NCBI GenBank assembly: GCA_003342815.1
Contig: PTEX01000120.1
Span: 1,082,560 to 1,146,559 of the forward strand
Direction: 5' to 3'
DNA from: Eudromia elegans
Taxonomy: Eukaryota > Chordata > Aves > Tinamiformes > Tinamidae
Length of the DNA stretch: 64,000 bases
The notes under the pieces were generated by a model that was not told where the DNA came from, ran no database searches, and saw only the letters and a list, made by a program, of their open reading frames with translations. A program made the translations under genes and the position numbers. Below are positions 1 through 10,190 of the stretch, piece after piece; within the stretch, counting starts at the first letter, position 1; every line of letters begins with the position of its first letter.

Positions 1-694
1 CCAAGACTGCCCCCGACCCTCACATTTCCCACTAGACCTTCTCTGTTGGTTAGGATCAGGATACCAGGGATGTTCTTTGGAACTGAGACAAATGTGCAGG
101 ATAGCATGAACCTCTATTGTTAAATTCTCTTATGACTGGAGACAAAGCATTTTTAGGAGTCTTTGCAATTATCTGAAACTTACTTTAAAAATTCAGCCAT
201 CTTGCTCCTCAACATCTTTTCTACTTTTACTTCAAAGAATATGTCATTACAATGAGAAGATTGAATTGTCCGTTAGGGATTAATATTTTAATAGCCATAA
301 AGCTTTTCTTACATGATAATTACTTTTCAAATTATGAATTATGTTTTAAGCATATGAGCAGAATGCTTTGATTTTCTTGCTCTAATGTAAACACTCTCAG
401 TGGGTAACTCTGGATGCCATAATTTGATGAATATTCATAAGGCTTGACATCTACCATGTTGTGCATATTTATGATCAAGTTCTATGTTAGAGTTCTTGAG
501 AGAGGTCAGATAGTTAAATAAGCACTTATTACTTTGTAGTCTAGTTTTTAATATTCCTGAATTTGGATACACCTGCTTTGTAGGTAAATGAATCACTACT
601 GTGGACCTGTTAGGGTCTATCCTGCTTCATTTCACAAGATGTAATGCAATTCCATACAATACTCAAGGAGAGCTGTGTAAAAACTGTCATAAAT
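1..694. other. AT-rich sequence, no feature seen
   Basis: No gene, RNA or repeat family is recognisable. Both strands carry frequent stop codons and there is no long open frame. Confidence 0.6.
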
Positions 695-792
695 TCATAG
701 AACCACACAATTAAAGAATCTTTGAGATTGGAAGGAACTTCTGGAAAATTTCTAGCAAGTTTCTCAAGGCCACGTCCAGTTTTGTAAATATT
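695..792 (-). mobile_element. CR1: CR1 LINE 3' fragment, old
   Basis: Read on the plus strand this begins like the reversed CR1 3' end: an atagaac-type remnant of the 8-bp tail, then gagattggaaggaacttc, then a block ending in ccacgtccagttttgtaaat. All three occur in this order in inverted avian CR1 copies. About 100 bp survives and divergence is clear, so this is an old, heavily 5'-truncated copy. The order of blocks supports the call more than any single match. Confidence 0.6.
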
Positions 793-870
793 GATTGTAA
801 ATATTGTAGTGACTATGCAATTTGTGTAATTGCATTATGGGAAAGTCATGAAATTACTTCATATTACTTC

Positions 871-1428
871 AGGGCTGGGAAAGTGATCTTTCCCTTGTAC
901 TCAGCACTGGTGAGGTCACACCTCGAATCTTGTGTTCAATTTTGGGCCCCTCACTACAAGATATTGAGGTGCTGGAGTGGGTCCAAAGAAGGGCATAAAA
1001 ACTAGTGAAATGCCTGGAGCACAGACCTTATGAGGAGCAGCTAAGGGAGCTGGGGTTATTTAGTCTAGATTAGAGGATACTCAGAGGGGAGATCTTTTTG
1101 CTGTCTACAACTACGTAAAAGGAGGATGTAGTGAGGCGGAGATTGATCTATTCTGCAAAATACGTACCTACGTACCTAAGAGGAAACAGCCTCAAATTGT
1201 GTCAGAAGAGGTTCAAGTTAGACATTAGGAAGAATTTCTACATAGAAAGAGAGCAGTGGAACAGTCCGCCCAGGAAAGTGGTGGAGTCACTGGCCTTGGC
1301 AGTGTTCAAGAAACCTCTGGATGAGGCACTTAAGGATGTGGTTTAGTAGGCATGGTGTTAAAGGGTTTACAGTTGGACTCAAAGATCTTAAAGGTCTTTT
1401 CTAACCATAATGATTCTATGATTCTATG
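871..1428 (+). mobile_element. CR1: CR1 LINE, 5'-truncated, group A
   Basis: This is a truncated non-LTR retrotransposon holding the last part of CR1 ORF2 and the 3' untranslated tail. The stretch from about 894 reads as the conserved CR1 segment encoding a Pro-His-Leu-Glu/Cys-Val-Gln-Phe-type sequence. Positions 1180-1346 are open and encode the C-terminal block with LDIRKNFY and PPRKVVESLALAVFKK, which closely follows the CR1 ORF2 C-terminus. It ends with the pair of ATTCTATG units expected of CR1. An in-frame stop before the last block and many substitutions make it inactive. The same 3' end wording (tggtgttaaa..., cagttggactc) recurs in the copy at 49.0-50.2 kb, so both belong to one subfamily, called group A here. 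Confidence 0.93.
1131..1346 (+). pseudogene. CR1 ORF2 C-terminal remnant
   Basis: The open frame of 71 codons lies wholly inside the truncated CR1. Only its last 45 or so residues match the CR1 ORF2 C-terminus (LDIRKNFY..., VVESLALAVFKK). The first residues come from a frame-shifted portion. It contains no reverse transcriptase or endonuclease residues and has no plausible promoter, so it is a relic and not a gene. Confidence 0.85.
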
Positions 1429-1992
1429 AAATGAATGAAACGGGTGCTACTCTATATGTAAATACTAATACACATACTTCTGGATGCTAAAAATATCCGT
1501 TTTCACTACACAGGTTAAGATATAAGAGATAATTCATCCATGCATTTATTATCGATCCATAATTTTCAAAAAGCATTAACATATTATCTTAAAATGGCTG
1601 TAGTTATTGTTTGGACTGTAATAACAGTTAAGGAACCACAGCTGTGGATCATAAAATTACCACTATGCAAAGCAATGTACAGAGACAGACCAGAAAAAAA
1701 TGAACTTTGCTGTAAAGAGTTCAGTATCTAAGAGCATAATTCTGTTTGTGTATGTTTGAAGATTACATTTCCAGCAACCTTCCACACCATTAGTCATAGC
1801 ACTTAATTATGCTGGAAGTGGAACAGTGATAGGAAATATTTCTGCTCAGTGGGACTCAGTTTACAGTGCTATTATGCATTCCCAGGAAGTGCATTTATTT
1901 AGTTTATTATCATTTTACTACAAACATTAAAATCATACTTGGATTCTTTTTTCAGTATTTTTTCAGAAGTACTACAGTATCACAGAACTTGT
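1429..1992. other. AT-rich spacer between two CR1 tails
   Basis: Nothing recognisable. A 63-codon open frame at 1540-1731 has no family likeness. Confidence 0.5.
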
Positions 1993-2046
1993 TTGATGAT
2001 ATTAAAGGTCTTTTCCAGCCATAATGATTCTATGATTCTGTGATTC
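1993..2046 (+). mobile_element. CR1: CR1 3' tail only
   Basis: About 54 bp matching the extreme CR1 3' end: gatattaaaggtcttttcc followed by an accataatg-like join and then ATTCTATG, ATTCTGTG and ATTC units. It matches the tail of the 871-1428 copy in wording and strand, and lies about 565 bp downstream of it. It is either an independent, extremely 5'-truncated insertion or a product of local rearrangement. Confidence 0.8.
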
Positions 2047-2061
2047 AGCATGTTACTATTT

Positions 2062-2107
2062 CAGTATTCCTAGTATTCCTAGTAGACTTTCAGTATTCCT
2101 AGTAGTG
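2062..2107. repeat. Short tandem repeat AGTATTCCT
   Basis: Three to four imperfect copies of agtattcct, one separated by an agactttc spacer. It sits directly downstream of the CR1 tail. Confidence 0.75.
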
Positions 2108-3071
2108 TTTAAATTTATGGCAAATATTCATACTTTTCTCATCTGACTTCTACTAGAAAATCTTGAGAGTTTGAAGCTTGCTTTGTAACTTGTACAGAGC
2201 AAAATTACATTTCATGTTATTTTACATAAAAGAAAATAATATTTGATTCAATTAAATTTATCTTTTAAGTTTTTTCCCCGATGTGTTTTTCCCCATGATT
2301 TTATTAGTCATTGCTTCAATAATGAAATATTCCAATATACATGGCACTTTCATTAAAAAAAAACCCTTAAAATATGAATATTACACCTTTTTTCTTGTCA
2401 CAAACATATGTGAAAAACTAGTTTAAATGTAAATAGTAAATACTCATTACAAAAAAAATCTTAAATTTCTCTAAAAAAGAAAAAATCTTTTAGAAAGTAT
2501 ATTGAATTTAACAGAATTCCTAGGAGTTCTTTTATGCATATTATAGTTTATGCTATTCATAAACTTCAAGAATTTCATAGGTTGGCTGAAGAAAACTTAC
2601 AGTTTACTGATAAAATCTTTGTGATTTTTTTGTAAAGCTTTCTGGTAGTAATTTAATTTTGGACATGTAGAGCTAGAATACCTAGAATATGCACTGAAGT
2701 TACAAAACAATATACTGTATAAGGTCATAGCCAGAGGTATTTGTTAGAAAATACATGAGTTGAGTTCCAATAAACAGTTCAGTTAAAATACAATGCCATA
2801 AATTTCTCTCAGGGAAATTAATTAGACTCTATTTTTGGTCACATTTTTACAAAGCTTACTAATGTTTTCATCTTTAAAATGTTACATCTTTGCCCATTTA
2901 TATAATTTAAGAATCTGTGGTTCCACTAGTCATCCAAAGAGGAATAACAGCCTAGCTGTCAGCATTATTAAGCATTGCTCTAAATTGCTGCATAGAGCAT
3001 GACTATGTATGAGCCAAACTCTCTCTGCAAATTTCCTCTCCCTTCTGCAAAATTGTCAATGCGTTGCTTTG
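2108..3071. other. AT-rich sequence, no feature seen
   Basis: Nothing recognisable beyond short A and T runs. Confidence 0.5.
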
Positions 3072-3300
3072 AAAAAAAAAAATGAGAAGAAGCAAGAGAA
3101 AGAAAGAGAGAACAAGAGTATGAGACTGGGAGAGAGAGAATGAGAAAGAGAGAGAGAGAGAGAGAATGAAAGAGACAGAGAAAAGGAGAGAGATAAAAAG
3201 AGAATGAGGAGAGAGAAGAGATGGAGAGGAGGACAGAGGCAAAGGGGGAAAAAAAAAGGGAGAGGAAGATAGGGAGAGACAGACAGGTGGACAAAAACAG
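3072..3300. repeat. Purine-rich (GA)n tract, about 230 bp
   Basis: The plus strand is almost all purine: GAGA, GAAA and GGGA words, with a pure (GA) core near 3148-3166 and a G5A9 step near 3244. A few T and C interruptions remain. Open frames on the minus strand here encode Ser/Leu/Phe-rich strings produced by the repeat, not proteins. Long purine strands of this kind can form triplexes and are mutation-prone. Confidence 0.9.
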
Positions 3301-4566
3301 ACAAATATTTTTCTAAGACTTCCCCTTTCTTTGGATTTTGCTAAGATTTTTAATGACAGGAAGAATTTCAGAAGAAAGACTACCAATCCATTAAGCTTCA
3401 AATATAGTTTATAGATTTCTTTGTGCTAAATCATTTAGAGTACGTAAAAGATTGTTTACAGCTTGGATGAAAATGATGAAGATTAATGTCCACAGTGATG
3501 AAGTTAGAGTGACTTAAAATGAAGGGCATAAGTAAATACACACTAAAACATTATGCGAGGGAATATTTTAAATTATGTTTTAGTAGCATTTTTAGAATTT
3601 ACTTGTCCATCTCCATGAAGTAACTTGCAAATTAATATTATCCAATTATTTTGATAAAAATAATAATTATTAAATAATTTTCCTACATATCAAGTGATAA
3701 TGGAAAATTATACAATGATATCCTTGCTATGCATGTTTTTCATATCCCCATAGAAGTTTTTTATAGCTTCATTTTTCGTAGGATAATTTATGTCTTCAAA
3801 GACTATAGCCTATACATAATACAAATAAAGATGTAGGAATTAATTTTAGCTGTCCATTGTCCATTTGTCAGTTTCTGGAAGAAAAATACTAAGTAGAAAA
3901 TGTGATTTGAGGACTTTGGCAATTTGACTGTTGGTTGAAGTTCTAGATTCCCTAATCCAAGCTGTTCTTTCTGTTCAAAACTTTTAAAACACTTTAAGTG
4001 ATTTAGTCCTTGAGTTTCCACCTTTTTATTGTACCCATACATGCAGCTTCCTATATTTTAGTTGAAGCATGTCAGTAAATATGACAATAATCTTATATAT
4101 ACACAGAATTTTAGGAATGAGACGTACTTCATATCTTACAAGTCTTCAGTCCTGTGCTCTGACAAATAAATAAAAATATAGAGATTATTTTTAGTTGCAT
4201 TTAATTTAGTTTCTGAAATTTCTCCCATAGAAAGTGGAGAAATATATATATACTGATGGTTGAATTTAAAATATACTGTTACTTAGTGCTCTATGGACAT
4301 TTTTTACATCAGAGAACGTGAATACAGTTGTAGAACTGCTTTGGTTTCATTAAAAAAAACCAACATGAATTTGGAATTTCAAGTGCTCCAACCACATAGT
4401 ATGTAACTTGTCACAGGTGATTCATAGCTGATATGTGCATTCCTAACATTAATTTGTCACTAGCTAAGATTTTTATCTAAATAAGTAAAGTAGAAAACAA
4501 TTGAGTAAGGATTCAAGAACTTCAAGAGAAAAATATAGTGCCACAAACCATTTAAGTCAACTCAGA
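3301..4566. other. AT-rich sequence, no feature seen
   Basis: No gene or repeat family recognised. A 79-codon minus frame at 3803-4042 has no likeness to known proteins. Confidence 0.5.
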
Positions 4567-4601
4567 GAGAGAAAAAAAAAGAAAAAAGAAAAAAGAAAGA
4601 G
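4567..4601. repeat. A-rich purine tract
   Basis: GAGAGAGA passes into A8-G-A6-G-A6-G-A3 spacing. Simple low-complexity sequence. Confidence 0.8.
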
Positions 4602-4828
4602 CTATCAGTTCCATAGTAACTAGAAGGCATAATGAATACATATAATAGATAGAAGACAAAATAGGTCTAAAAAATAAAATTTCTGAGAATATAAAAGTGT
4701 GCTCTTAACTTTTGGGTTTCCATCATTACACATGTTCAATTTTACTTTATACACATGAAGTTTCTTCACATCTCTATTGCAAATACAGAGGGTACACTTT
4801 TACTTTTTCTAAGGGGTGATCAGAAGAT

Positions 4829-5268
4829 TGTTAAATGTGAGCTGTGCCATATGAAACATCAAGCAGGTTGCTGCATCACAAGAATGAGAGAAAGGAAGGG
4901 AATGGGTTTCCACTGTGAGGGGTCTGGAAAGCTCAGGGCAAACTCAGGATCGTTGAAATGTAAAACTCTGGCTCGTTAGGACAATTTGGATTTATTGGCT
5001 AAACGTGTTTGGGCCTCGAGAGGGTTGGTTGGAGGTTGTTTGGGGAGCTTGTGGTTCCTATGTGAGAACCTCGTGGAGAGGGATGTGGGGGTGCTTTGTG
5101 AGTGCCTCATGGCAGGGGGCAGGGTTTGTTTGTAGGAGGGTATATAAGCCGTGGTGTGGCTTTGGGAAAGGTCTTTGTTTCACCACCTCAGAGACCCCTG
5201 CTCCTCAATACACCCACATTCCATGATGGCATATCAGCATGTGTCTTAGTATTTGGGTAGCTGTCAGT
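4829..5268 (+). mobile_element. Probable old solo LTR with TATA box
   Basis: This block is visibly richer in G and C than its surroundings and has the architecture of a retroviral LTR read left to right. It starts TGTTAAATG, carries a TATATAAG box at about 5141, then a region with caccacctcagagacccc and a ctcaataca word (a possible decayed AATAAA) at about 5203, and finishes near CTGTCA. A length of about 440 bp suits an avian class III (ERVL-like) LTR. I could not find matching target-site duplications at either boundary, so the ends are uncertain. The alternative is an ordinary promoter-like sequence of a non-coding transcript. The open frame inside (5005-5226) has no family likeness. Confidence 0.4.
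5141..5148 (+). promoter_or_regulatory. TATA box in the probable LTR
   Basis: A perfect TATATAAG lies in a G-rich setting, and a pyrimidine/CA-containing segment that could hold a start site follows within 30 bp. The assignment depends on the surrounding block being an LTR or promoter. Confidence 0.4.
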
Positions 5269-6642
5269 ATGGTAATTCATTTATTTGCTACACTAAATAT
5301 TCTTGGCTGTTAAAAGCAGAAATTCAAAGTAGTATTCTTGTGCAATCAATCATGGACTTCTTAGTTTGTATTATAAGCATCAAATTTTGAATAAGGATGA
5401 TATAATAAAAATTGATAAGGTAGGGAATTATAATTTCTGCTGGTATTCTCACAAATGGATCTTTTTACCATGGCTACTTTCTGATTTAATTTACTAATTA
5501 AATTCTTGTCACCTGAAGAATCAGTTTCGCTCTTTTCAAGAAGAAGGAAAATAATTTTTTTCTATCAGTGTTTATATCCTGGAATGTTTTCCTGGCTCAT
5601 TGTAAACTAAGAGCTATCTTCTCAAGCAATTTGATGGACTTCCAGACTTCCCCCTTCTGTAAGTAGAATCAAGGTATTTATCTCTCATTTCGTTTCAGTA
5701 TTGATTTACCCGGACTGACAGGTTATGAGTACAGGGCAAACTCATACAACTTCATACAACCTCATGCAACACCATTTATGTTTCTGCTTGCCTTGACTTC
5801 TTTCAGAGGCATCTATTTGTTATATTCATGAACTCCTTGCAGATCTAAGAAATCTGAAGAATACTGATTTCAAGTGTGGGGTGGAAGGGAAGGAATGACT
5901 TTGGGGATAATTTACCTGTCTCTCTGTGCTTTGGAAAATTTTTTTTTTTTTTTTTTTCTGATCTTTGTTTCTGTCATCAGATTTCTAGTTTCCATCTGTG
6001 AAGAAAATACCTTGAAGAGGTTCTCACATTTTTCAAATTGTTTTTTGTTTTTTTTTTTTTTTAAAAAAACCCTGTTCTGAAAACATGGGCCAAAATCTAT
6101 TTTTTGTTTATATATTTATTTTCTTTTACCTGCTTCTATGGTTTTAGGCAAAAGGAGGCATCACACCCAAAGCTGGCCCCATGTCTGGGCAGCCATACCT
6201 CCCCCTTAGCCTGCTTACAATTTCCATCAAATTGCTTCAATATTCAAAACGCCAGGACATGGAAACTGAAAGGACCAGAAGCCTCTGAAAGACCAAGCAC
6301 TAATAGGATGCAGTGAAGCAGATGCTGAGGAGAGGAGAGAGATACTCTTCCATTGGGCACAGTCAGACTCCAGTACTCTGACCCAGGATTTAGATACTCC
6401 ACACATGGAGGATGGACTGTTTAATATAAAAGCTTATTTTGAAGGTCTTAGATTTTACAGAGGATTTTTGAATTAGCAGAGTGATACAGCAATATTCTGA
6501 AATCACAATAAAATTGTAAGTTGTACTTACAAAAAAAATAGCAGTATGCAATATACAGTTCATTCACAGCACCAGTGTGATTCTCTTACCAGTCTCTATA
6601 ATATGCTCACTGTCACAGTGCTGGGTGTCCTCAATCTCTGGG
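5269..6642. other. Mostly unique sequence with T runs
   Basis: It holds a 10-bp triplicate (5741-5770) and T runs at about 5939-5957 and 6048-6061. The remainder, including somewhat GC-richer DNA at 6150-6420, shows no family I recognise. Confidence 0.5.
5741..5770. repeat. 10-bp tandem triplicate
   Basis: Three head-to-tail copies of CTCATACAAC with single changes (ctcatacaac, ttcatacaac, ctcatgcaac). Confidence 0.85.
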
Positions 6643-6678
6643 AAGGAATACAGTTAGCTCAAGGAATATAGTTAGCTC
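6643..6678. repeat. 18-bp tandem duplication
   Basis: Two adjacent copies of aaggaatacagttagctc differ at one base (c/t at position 9). Confidence 0.9.
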
Positions 6679-7190
6679 AAGCTCCTTCATCTCTTGGAAA
6701 TTCCTTTGCTAGTTGTTCAGATTTTACATTCTTTGGGCTAAGCTACATATATACTTCCCACCCTCTTGACCTAGTTTTCTTGGAGAAACATTTACAACAG
6801 ACACAGTATTTATCTAAAACAAAGACTACTCTCTGATCCCTATATGTTGTGATAAAGTCGGTCATTCTTCTCTGCAAATACTGTGGTGAATGATTCACAC
6901 AATACATTATTCTTGAGCTTCCTGGATATCTGGCCCTTGTCCATCTCCTCTGAGCCTTCTTCTACTATGGGAGCTTGTTGGTCAGTCACAGGCGTTTGGA
7001 GATGTCCCCTTAGGCTCATGCTCTGAACCGTCCCAGAAAAACAGTTCTGAGAAGATATGTCTTCTTTGATGCAGAGTCAGACTTGATACTGTAGAGTTAC
7101 TTATCAGTACACCCCTAAGGAGTAAATGAATAGAACTTGCCAGGACATAGAAATATACAGCAAATAAAGAGTCCCTTTAGATTAAGTGTA
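6679..7190. other. Unassigned sequence
   Basis: It has somewhat higher GC than the flanks and no open frame of note. It could be a continuation of the retroviral relic to its right, but I find no motif to show this. Confidence 0.4.
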
Positions 7191-7221
7191 AAATAATAAT
7201 AATAATAATAATAATAATAAT
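7191..7221. repeat. (AAT)n microsatellite
   Basis: About ten uninterrupted AAT units. Confidence 0.97.
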
Positions 7222-7240
7222 CTTCCACTTCCAGAACCGT

Positions 7241-7294
7241 TCTTGCTTTCTTGCTTGCTTTCTTGCTTTCTTTCTTGCTTTCTTTCTTGCTTTC
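7241..7294. repeat. (TTTC/TTGC)n microsatellite
   Basis: Homologous 4-bp units TTTC and TTGC alternate over about 54 bp, giving a higher-order 8- to 12-bp pattern (tcttgctttc...). Confidence 0.93.
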
Positions 7295-8165
7295 ATTTCA
7301 TTCTGCCATAAATGAATTTGTGTGAGATGTGTGTAACAGCATCAAGTCCATGTGGTTCTCAAAACTCTAATTTTTCTACTTGATAGACTAGCTTAATCAC
7401 GTTCACATAGTAACACCACCAAATGGAAAAAAAAAAAAGATCCATTTCCCAGGCTATGCCGGTAGCTGCTCTTGGGTTCTGCCACCCCTCTACATGCCCC
7501 AACACTTCCATTGTTGCTTGTTTTACTAGAGCTATCTGGTGGGGTCAGACAGAAGTCCTGCTCCACATGAGGCACAATGTTGGAATTACATTGGAGTTCA
7601 TTTAATTTATCTCATAAGGAGATATTACCATAGTTGCAGGCCCAGATCAAACCAGACAGAGCATAACCAGAGGTGACAGAGCGATCAATAGGAGGTGCAT
7701 AGTTTACACTTACTGATTTGTATTTTGTTCTGTGATTATGGCACAGTCAGCCTATTTTTAAGGAAATGTAAACTGGCCAATAGTGTCTGGTCCTATTGGG
7801 TTCTTCCCAGCTGGAGCAATTTATCACATTTTGGAAATACCACAATGCTGATACTCAGTTTGATACTGAACTGAAAGAAAATCCTAGGCCATTTGGTGTA
7901 AAACTCATGAAGTCCTGAAAGTCTCCAAACCAAGAGCAATTTAAATTATTATTTTTGGGGGACAATCTTGCCCTCTGTTATTCTGATGAGTGTAAGGAGA
8001 AGGTATATTGTCTAAAAGTAGTCATATTAAAGCAGTGCGGAAGACAAGAACAGAGAGCTACTAAACAGAGTAGGTAAATAAGAGGAGATGATATGATAGA
8101 ACAGGCCATTATTTTTAAACTGCCGTTTGGGTTTACACACTAAAATTGCTACTGAGCAATGCACA
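7295..8165. other. Unassigned sequence, possible 3' part of a retroviral relic
   Basis: On the minus strand this would follow the integrase remnant at 8.4 kb, but no integrase core or env motif is recognisable. The opposed 60-codon frames at 7393-7605 have no family likeness. Confidence 0.35.
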
Positions 8166-8201
8166 CATGCTAGCAGCACACAGCATGCTAGCTGCACACA
8201 G
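8166..8201. repeat. 18-bp tandem duplication
   Basis: Two adjacent copies of catgctagcagcacacag differ at one base, and a partial third copy (cagc) follows. Confidence 0.9.
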
Positions 8202-8369
8202 CAGCTCAAACACTGCACTTTTGTTTGCCATCTTGAGGATCACTGTAAGAGAAAATTGTCTCAGTGAGCTGAGGTTGAAGAGGTTCTTCCATTTGGAATA
8301 AGAGGAGACATTTATTGTGCACTAATTTTACATTACTATTATAAATAGCTTCCCAGATGTATAGGAAGT

Positions 8370-8552
8370 CTAGCAGAATTGCTTATTTTGCAGTTTCAGC
8401 TGGCACTGTGGGCATGCAGTAATAACTTTCCTTGCCACAGACAATCTATAGGCCATCCTCACACACCGCTTTCTTTCGCTACATCCTTCTCTCCTCTGTG
8501 TCCCAGTTTGCTTGATCAATAACCACCTCTCGTACATTCGACAACTTGTCAA
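8370..8552 (-). pseudogene. Integrase zinc-domain remnant
   Basis: A 60-codon open frame on the minus strand. Its last third (residues 37-52) carries the CPQC pair with the hydrophobic run (VARKVITA) that precedes it in retroviral integrases. The His pair of the HHCC module is not intact in this frame. A QTG remnant near residues 15-17 may mark where the first His lay. The integrase core with its Asp-Asp-Glu triad is not seen downstream. The frame begins out of phase with the preceding RNase H piece. It is a non-functional relic. Confidence 0.55.
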
Positions 8553-8696
8553 CTATTGCATTCCATTTTGCAGTCTGAGTCATGGGCTTTTACACATCCT
8601 TTTTTTTTTATTATTATTTTTTTATTTATTTCATGTCTCCTTCCTTCCTCTAGTATCTCTTCCTTCTGCCATCTCTGACATCCATTGAGCCAGTTA

Positions 8697-8835
8697 TTGT
8701 TTTCCAAATCAGTTGCTCCCTTAAATGTGGCATAAGAATCAATATAGCACCTCGGTGCTACCTTCTCCCTCTTGGGTAATAGTTTGGCCTGTAACTACCT
8801 CCAGTGCTGTTGCTTTATGTTTCTATCCCATGCTT
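8697..8835 (-). pseudogene. RNase H domain remnant
   Basis: Two adjacent reading frames together cover this part of an RNase H domain. One ends in a VLY segment. One base out of phase, the next begins YIDSYATFKGATD, with the Asp of the conserved Thr/Ile-Asp-Ser motif kept. A run rich in Asn, Trp, Gln and Lys follows, as is usual in retroviral RNase H. The frame break and the A-rich insertion after about 8640 show it is dead. No intact reverse transcriptase lies upstream. Confidence 0.5.
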
Positions 8836-8968
8836 GTTTTTGGACACAGGCATTAGTAAATTCTGAACTTACCTTAACAGGTGAAGGTTTATAAGGGAGA
8901 TGTAATGCCATAATTTCTGAGCTTACTGGTTTGGAGTTCTTAAGTTTCAAATCACTAAAAAACATGTA

Positions 8969-9160
8969 TCATGCAGACTGGGTGGCCTGAATCCTAATCT
9001 GTAGTGTTTTTTTCCTCAACTCTTCCCTTAGAGACACAAACTTGAAGGGGAGGCACAAACTCCCTCTTGAAGGAGGAGACTGAGTCACTTTATGTTCCAG
9101 GATTTCAGCCAGTTTCTTGATACAGGCAGTGGATTCTCTATGCAACATATTGCTGGGCAT
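8969..9160 (-). pseudogene. Possible gag-derived segment
   Basis: A 63-codon open frame on the minus strand, upstream of the RNase H piece. It has no motif I can name (no Cys-His knuckle, no protease Asp-Thr/Ser-Gly). It is placed with the retrovirus because of strand and position only. It could equally be chance. Confidence 0.25.
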
Positions 9161-9868
9161 TCCTAAAGCTAACGCTTATCACCACAAGGTATTGCGCAGA
9201 GAGCTGTAAATTTGATTTACAGATTCCTTTCCCTAATATTTCTGGTGGAGATTCAAGGTTTGACCACTCCATCTCTCATCCATGACTCACCACGTCATGT
9301 AACAGATTGGTCCAAGTTTGGACGTGTACAAGGCGGGCATGAGGATTCTCATCATTATTTCCTCAGCCATACATTGCCTGAATGAAAGCTCCTTTTTGCA
9401 TGGCTTTTGACAAGCCAAAAAATCCATTAACTTTGATTATTAGTGGTTAGCCTCCCCCTGCCCAGTAAGCAACTTGAGCAGTAATAGATTGATGATCATC
9501 TGGGTACTCTTCGTCTAGAAACACTCCTGGTCCCCAGAAATCTCATAATTCTTCTCTAATGGTATTCTATCACCACCACAAAAAAGATTTCTCCACAAAA
9601 ATGTCAATCTCTCTTTCTTTTATTTTTTTTTTTCTTTAATTTAGTCTGCAGTTCTCCTAATTCTGAACCTGAATAAGGAGCAGTCCAAACTGTAGTGTGG
9701 GGATTCCGCCCTTCAGATTTTTTGGTCTTGATCAGGAGCTAAACTGCCGCTGGTTCTGAGGATTCTTCTTCTATCTCCTTTCTATCTTCCTTTTATTTTC
9801 CTTTTCCTGATATCTTCCCTTATGCCCAGTCTTCCCTTCAACTTCTACCATCCTTAGTTCCCCTTCTA

Positions 9869-9896
9869 TGTGTGTGTGTGTGTATATATATATATA
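9869..9896. repeat. (TG)n(TA)n compound microsatellite
   Basis: About seven TG units pass directly into about seven TA units. Confidence 0.96.
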
Positions 9897-10019
9897 TTTT
9901 TCACATTTATATACTTTTTATATATATACTTTCACATTTAGATGGAACTTTAGTGACTGTAGTCATACTTGCTTTTGTTTGGCCACGATATCTTCACTCT
10001 GTTCCACCCTCCGTTACTC

Positions 10020-10190
10020 CTCTTTGCAGCTGTGAGGAGGGCAGATTGTGCTGCCTAAGGAACTATGGAGGAGCAGAGTCTGTGCCTATTAACCATTCTG
10101 GAAGTGGCAACTCTGTAAGCTCCTGTAATGCCAAAACTTCTTTTTCTCTAAGTTCGATGTTTTCAAGCAATTCTTCCACAACATGACACT
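10020..10190 (-). pseudogene. Possible gag-like segment, weak
   Basis: A 40-codon minus-strand frame rich in Glu and Leu (ELLENIELREKEVLALQEL) runs to a stop near 10067. Strand and order would place it before the gag-like piece at 9.65-9.85 kb. The match is to general composition and not to a defined motif, so chance is a real alternative. Confidence 0.2.

Larger units (their letters stand above)
8370..9850 (-). mobile_element. Degraded endogenous retrovirus: RNase H and integrase remnants
   Basis: Read on the minus strand, this stretch carries broken pieces of a retroviral pol in the expected order. At 8702-8746 a run beginning YIDSY and continuing through FKGAT matches the RNase H motif in which the Asp binds metal. 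At 8505-8583 another frame gives a KWNAIVDKLSNV-type segment like the end of RNase H. At 8403-8444 an LSVARKVITACPQC segment matches the zinc-binding HHCC module of integrase, whose Cys pair lies at 8403-8405 and 8412-8414. These pieces lie in different frames and are broken by stops. Between about 9640 and 9850 the minus strand reads as a charged segment followed by a HTTVWTAP-like stretch, which may be the start of a gag capsid. If so, protease and most of reverse transcriptase have been deleted. The RNase H wording suggests a class III (ERVL-like) source. No LTRs are visible flanking it. Confidence 0.55.

Noticed and set aside
2980..3401. Overlapping frames of 82-132 codons rich in Ser, Leu and Phe
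   Set aside because: All are translations of the purine-rich repeat read on the opposite strand.
6890..7130. Minus-strand segment with a run rich in Glu, Gln and Pro, considered as more of the retrovirus
   Set aside because: No motif and broken by stops. Position alone does not justify a call.
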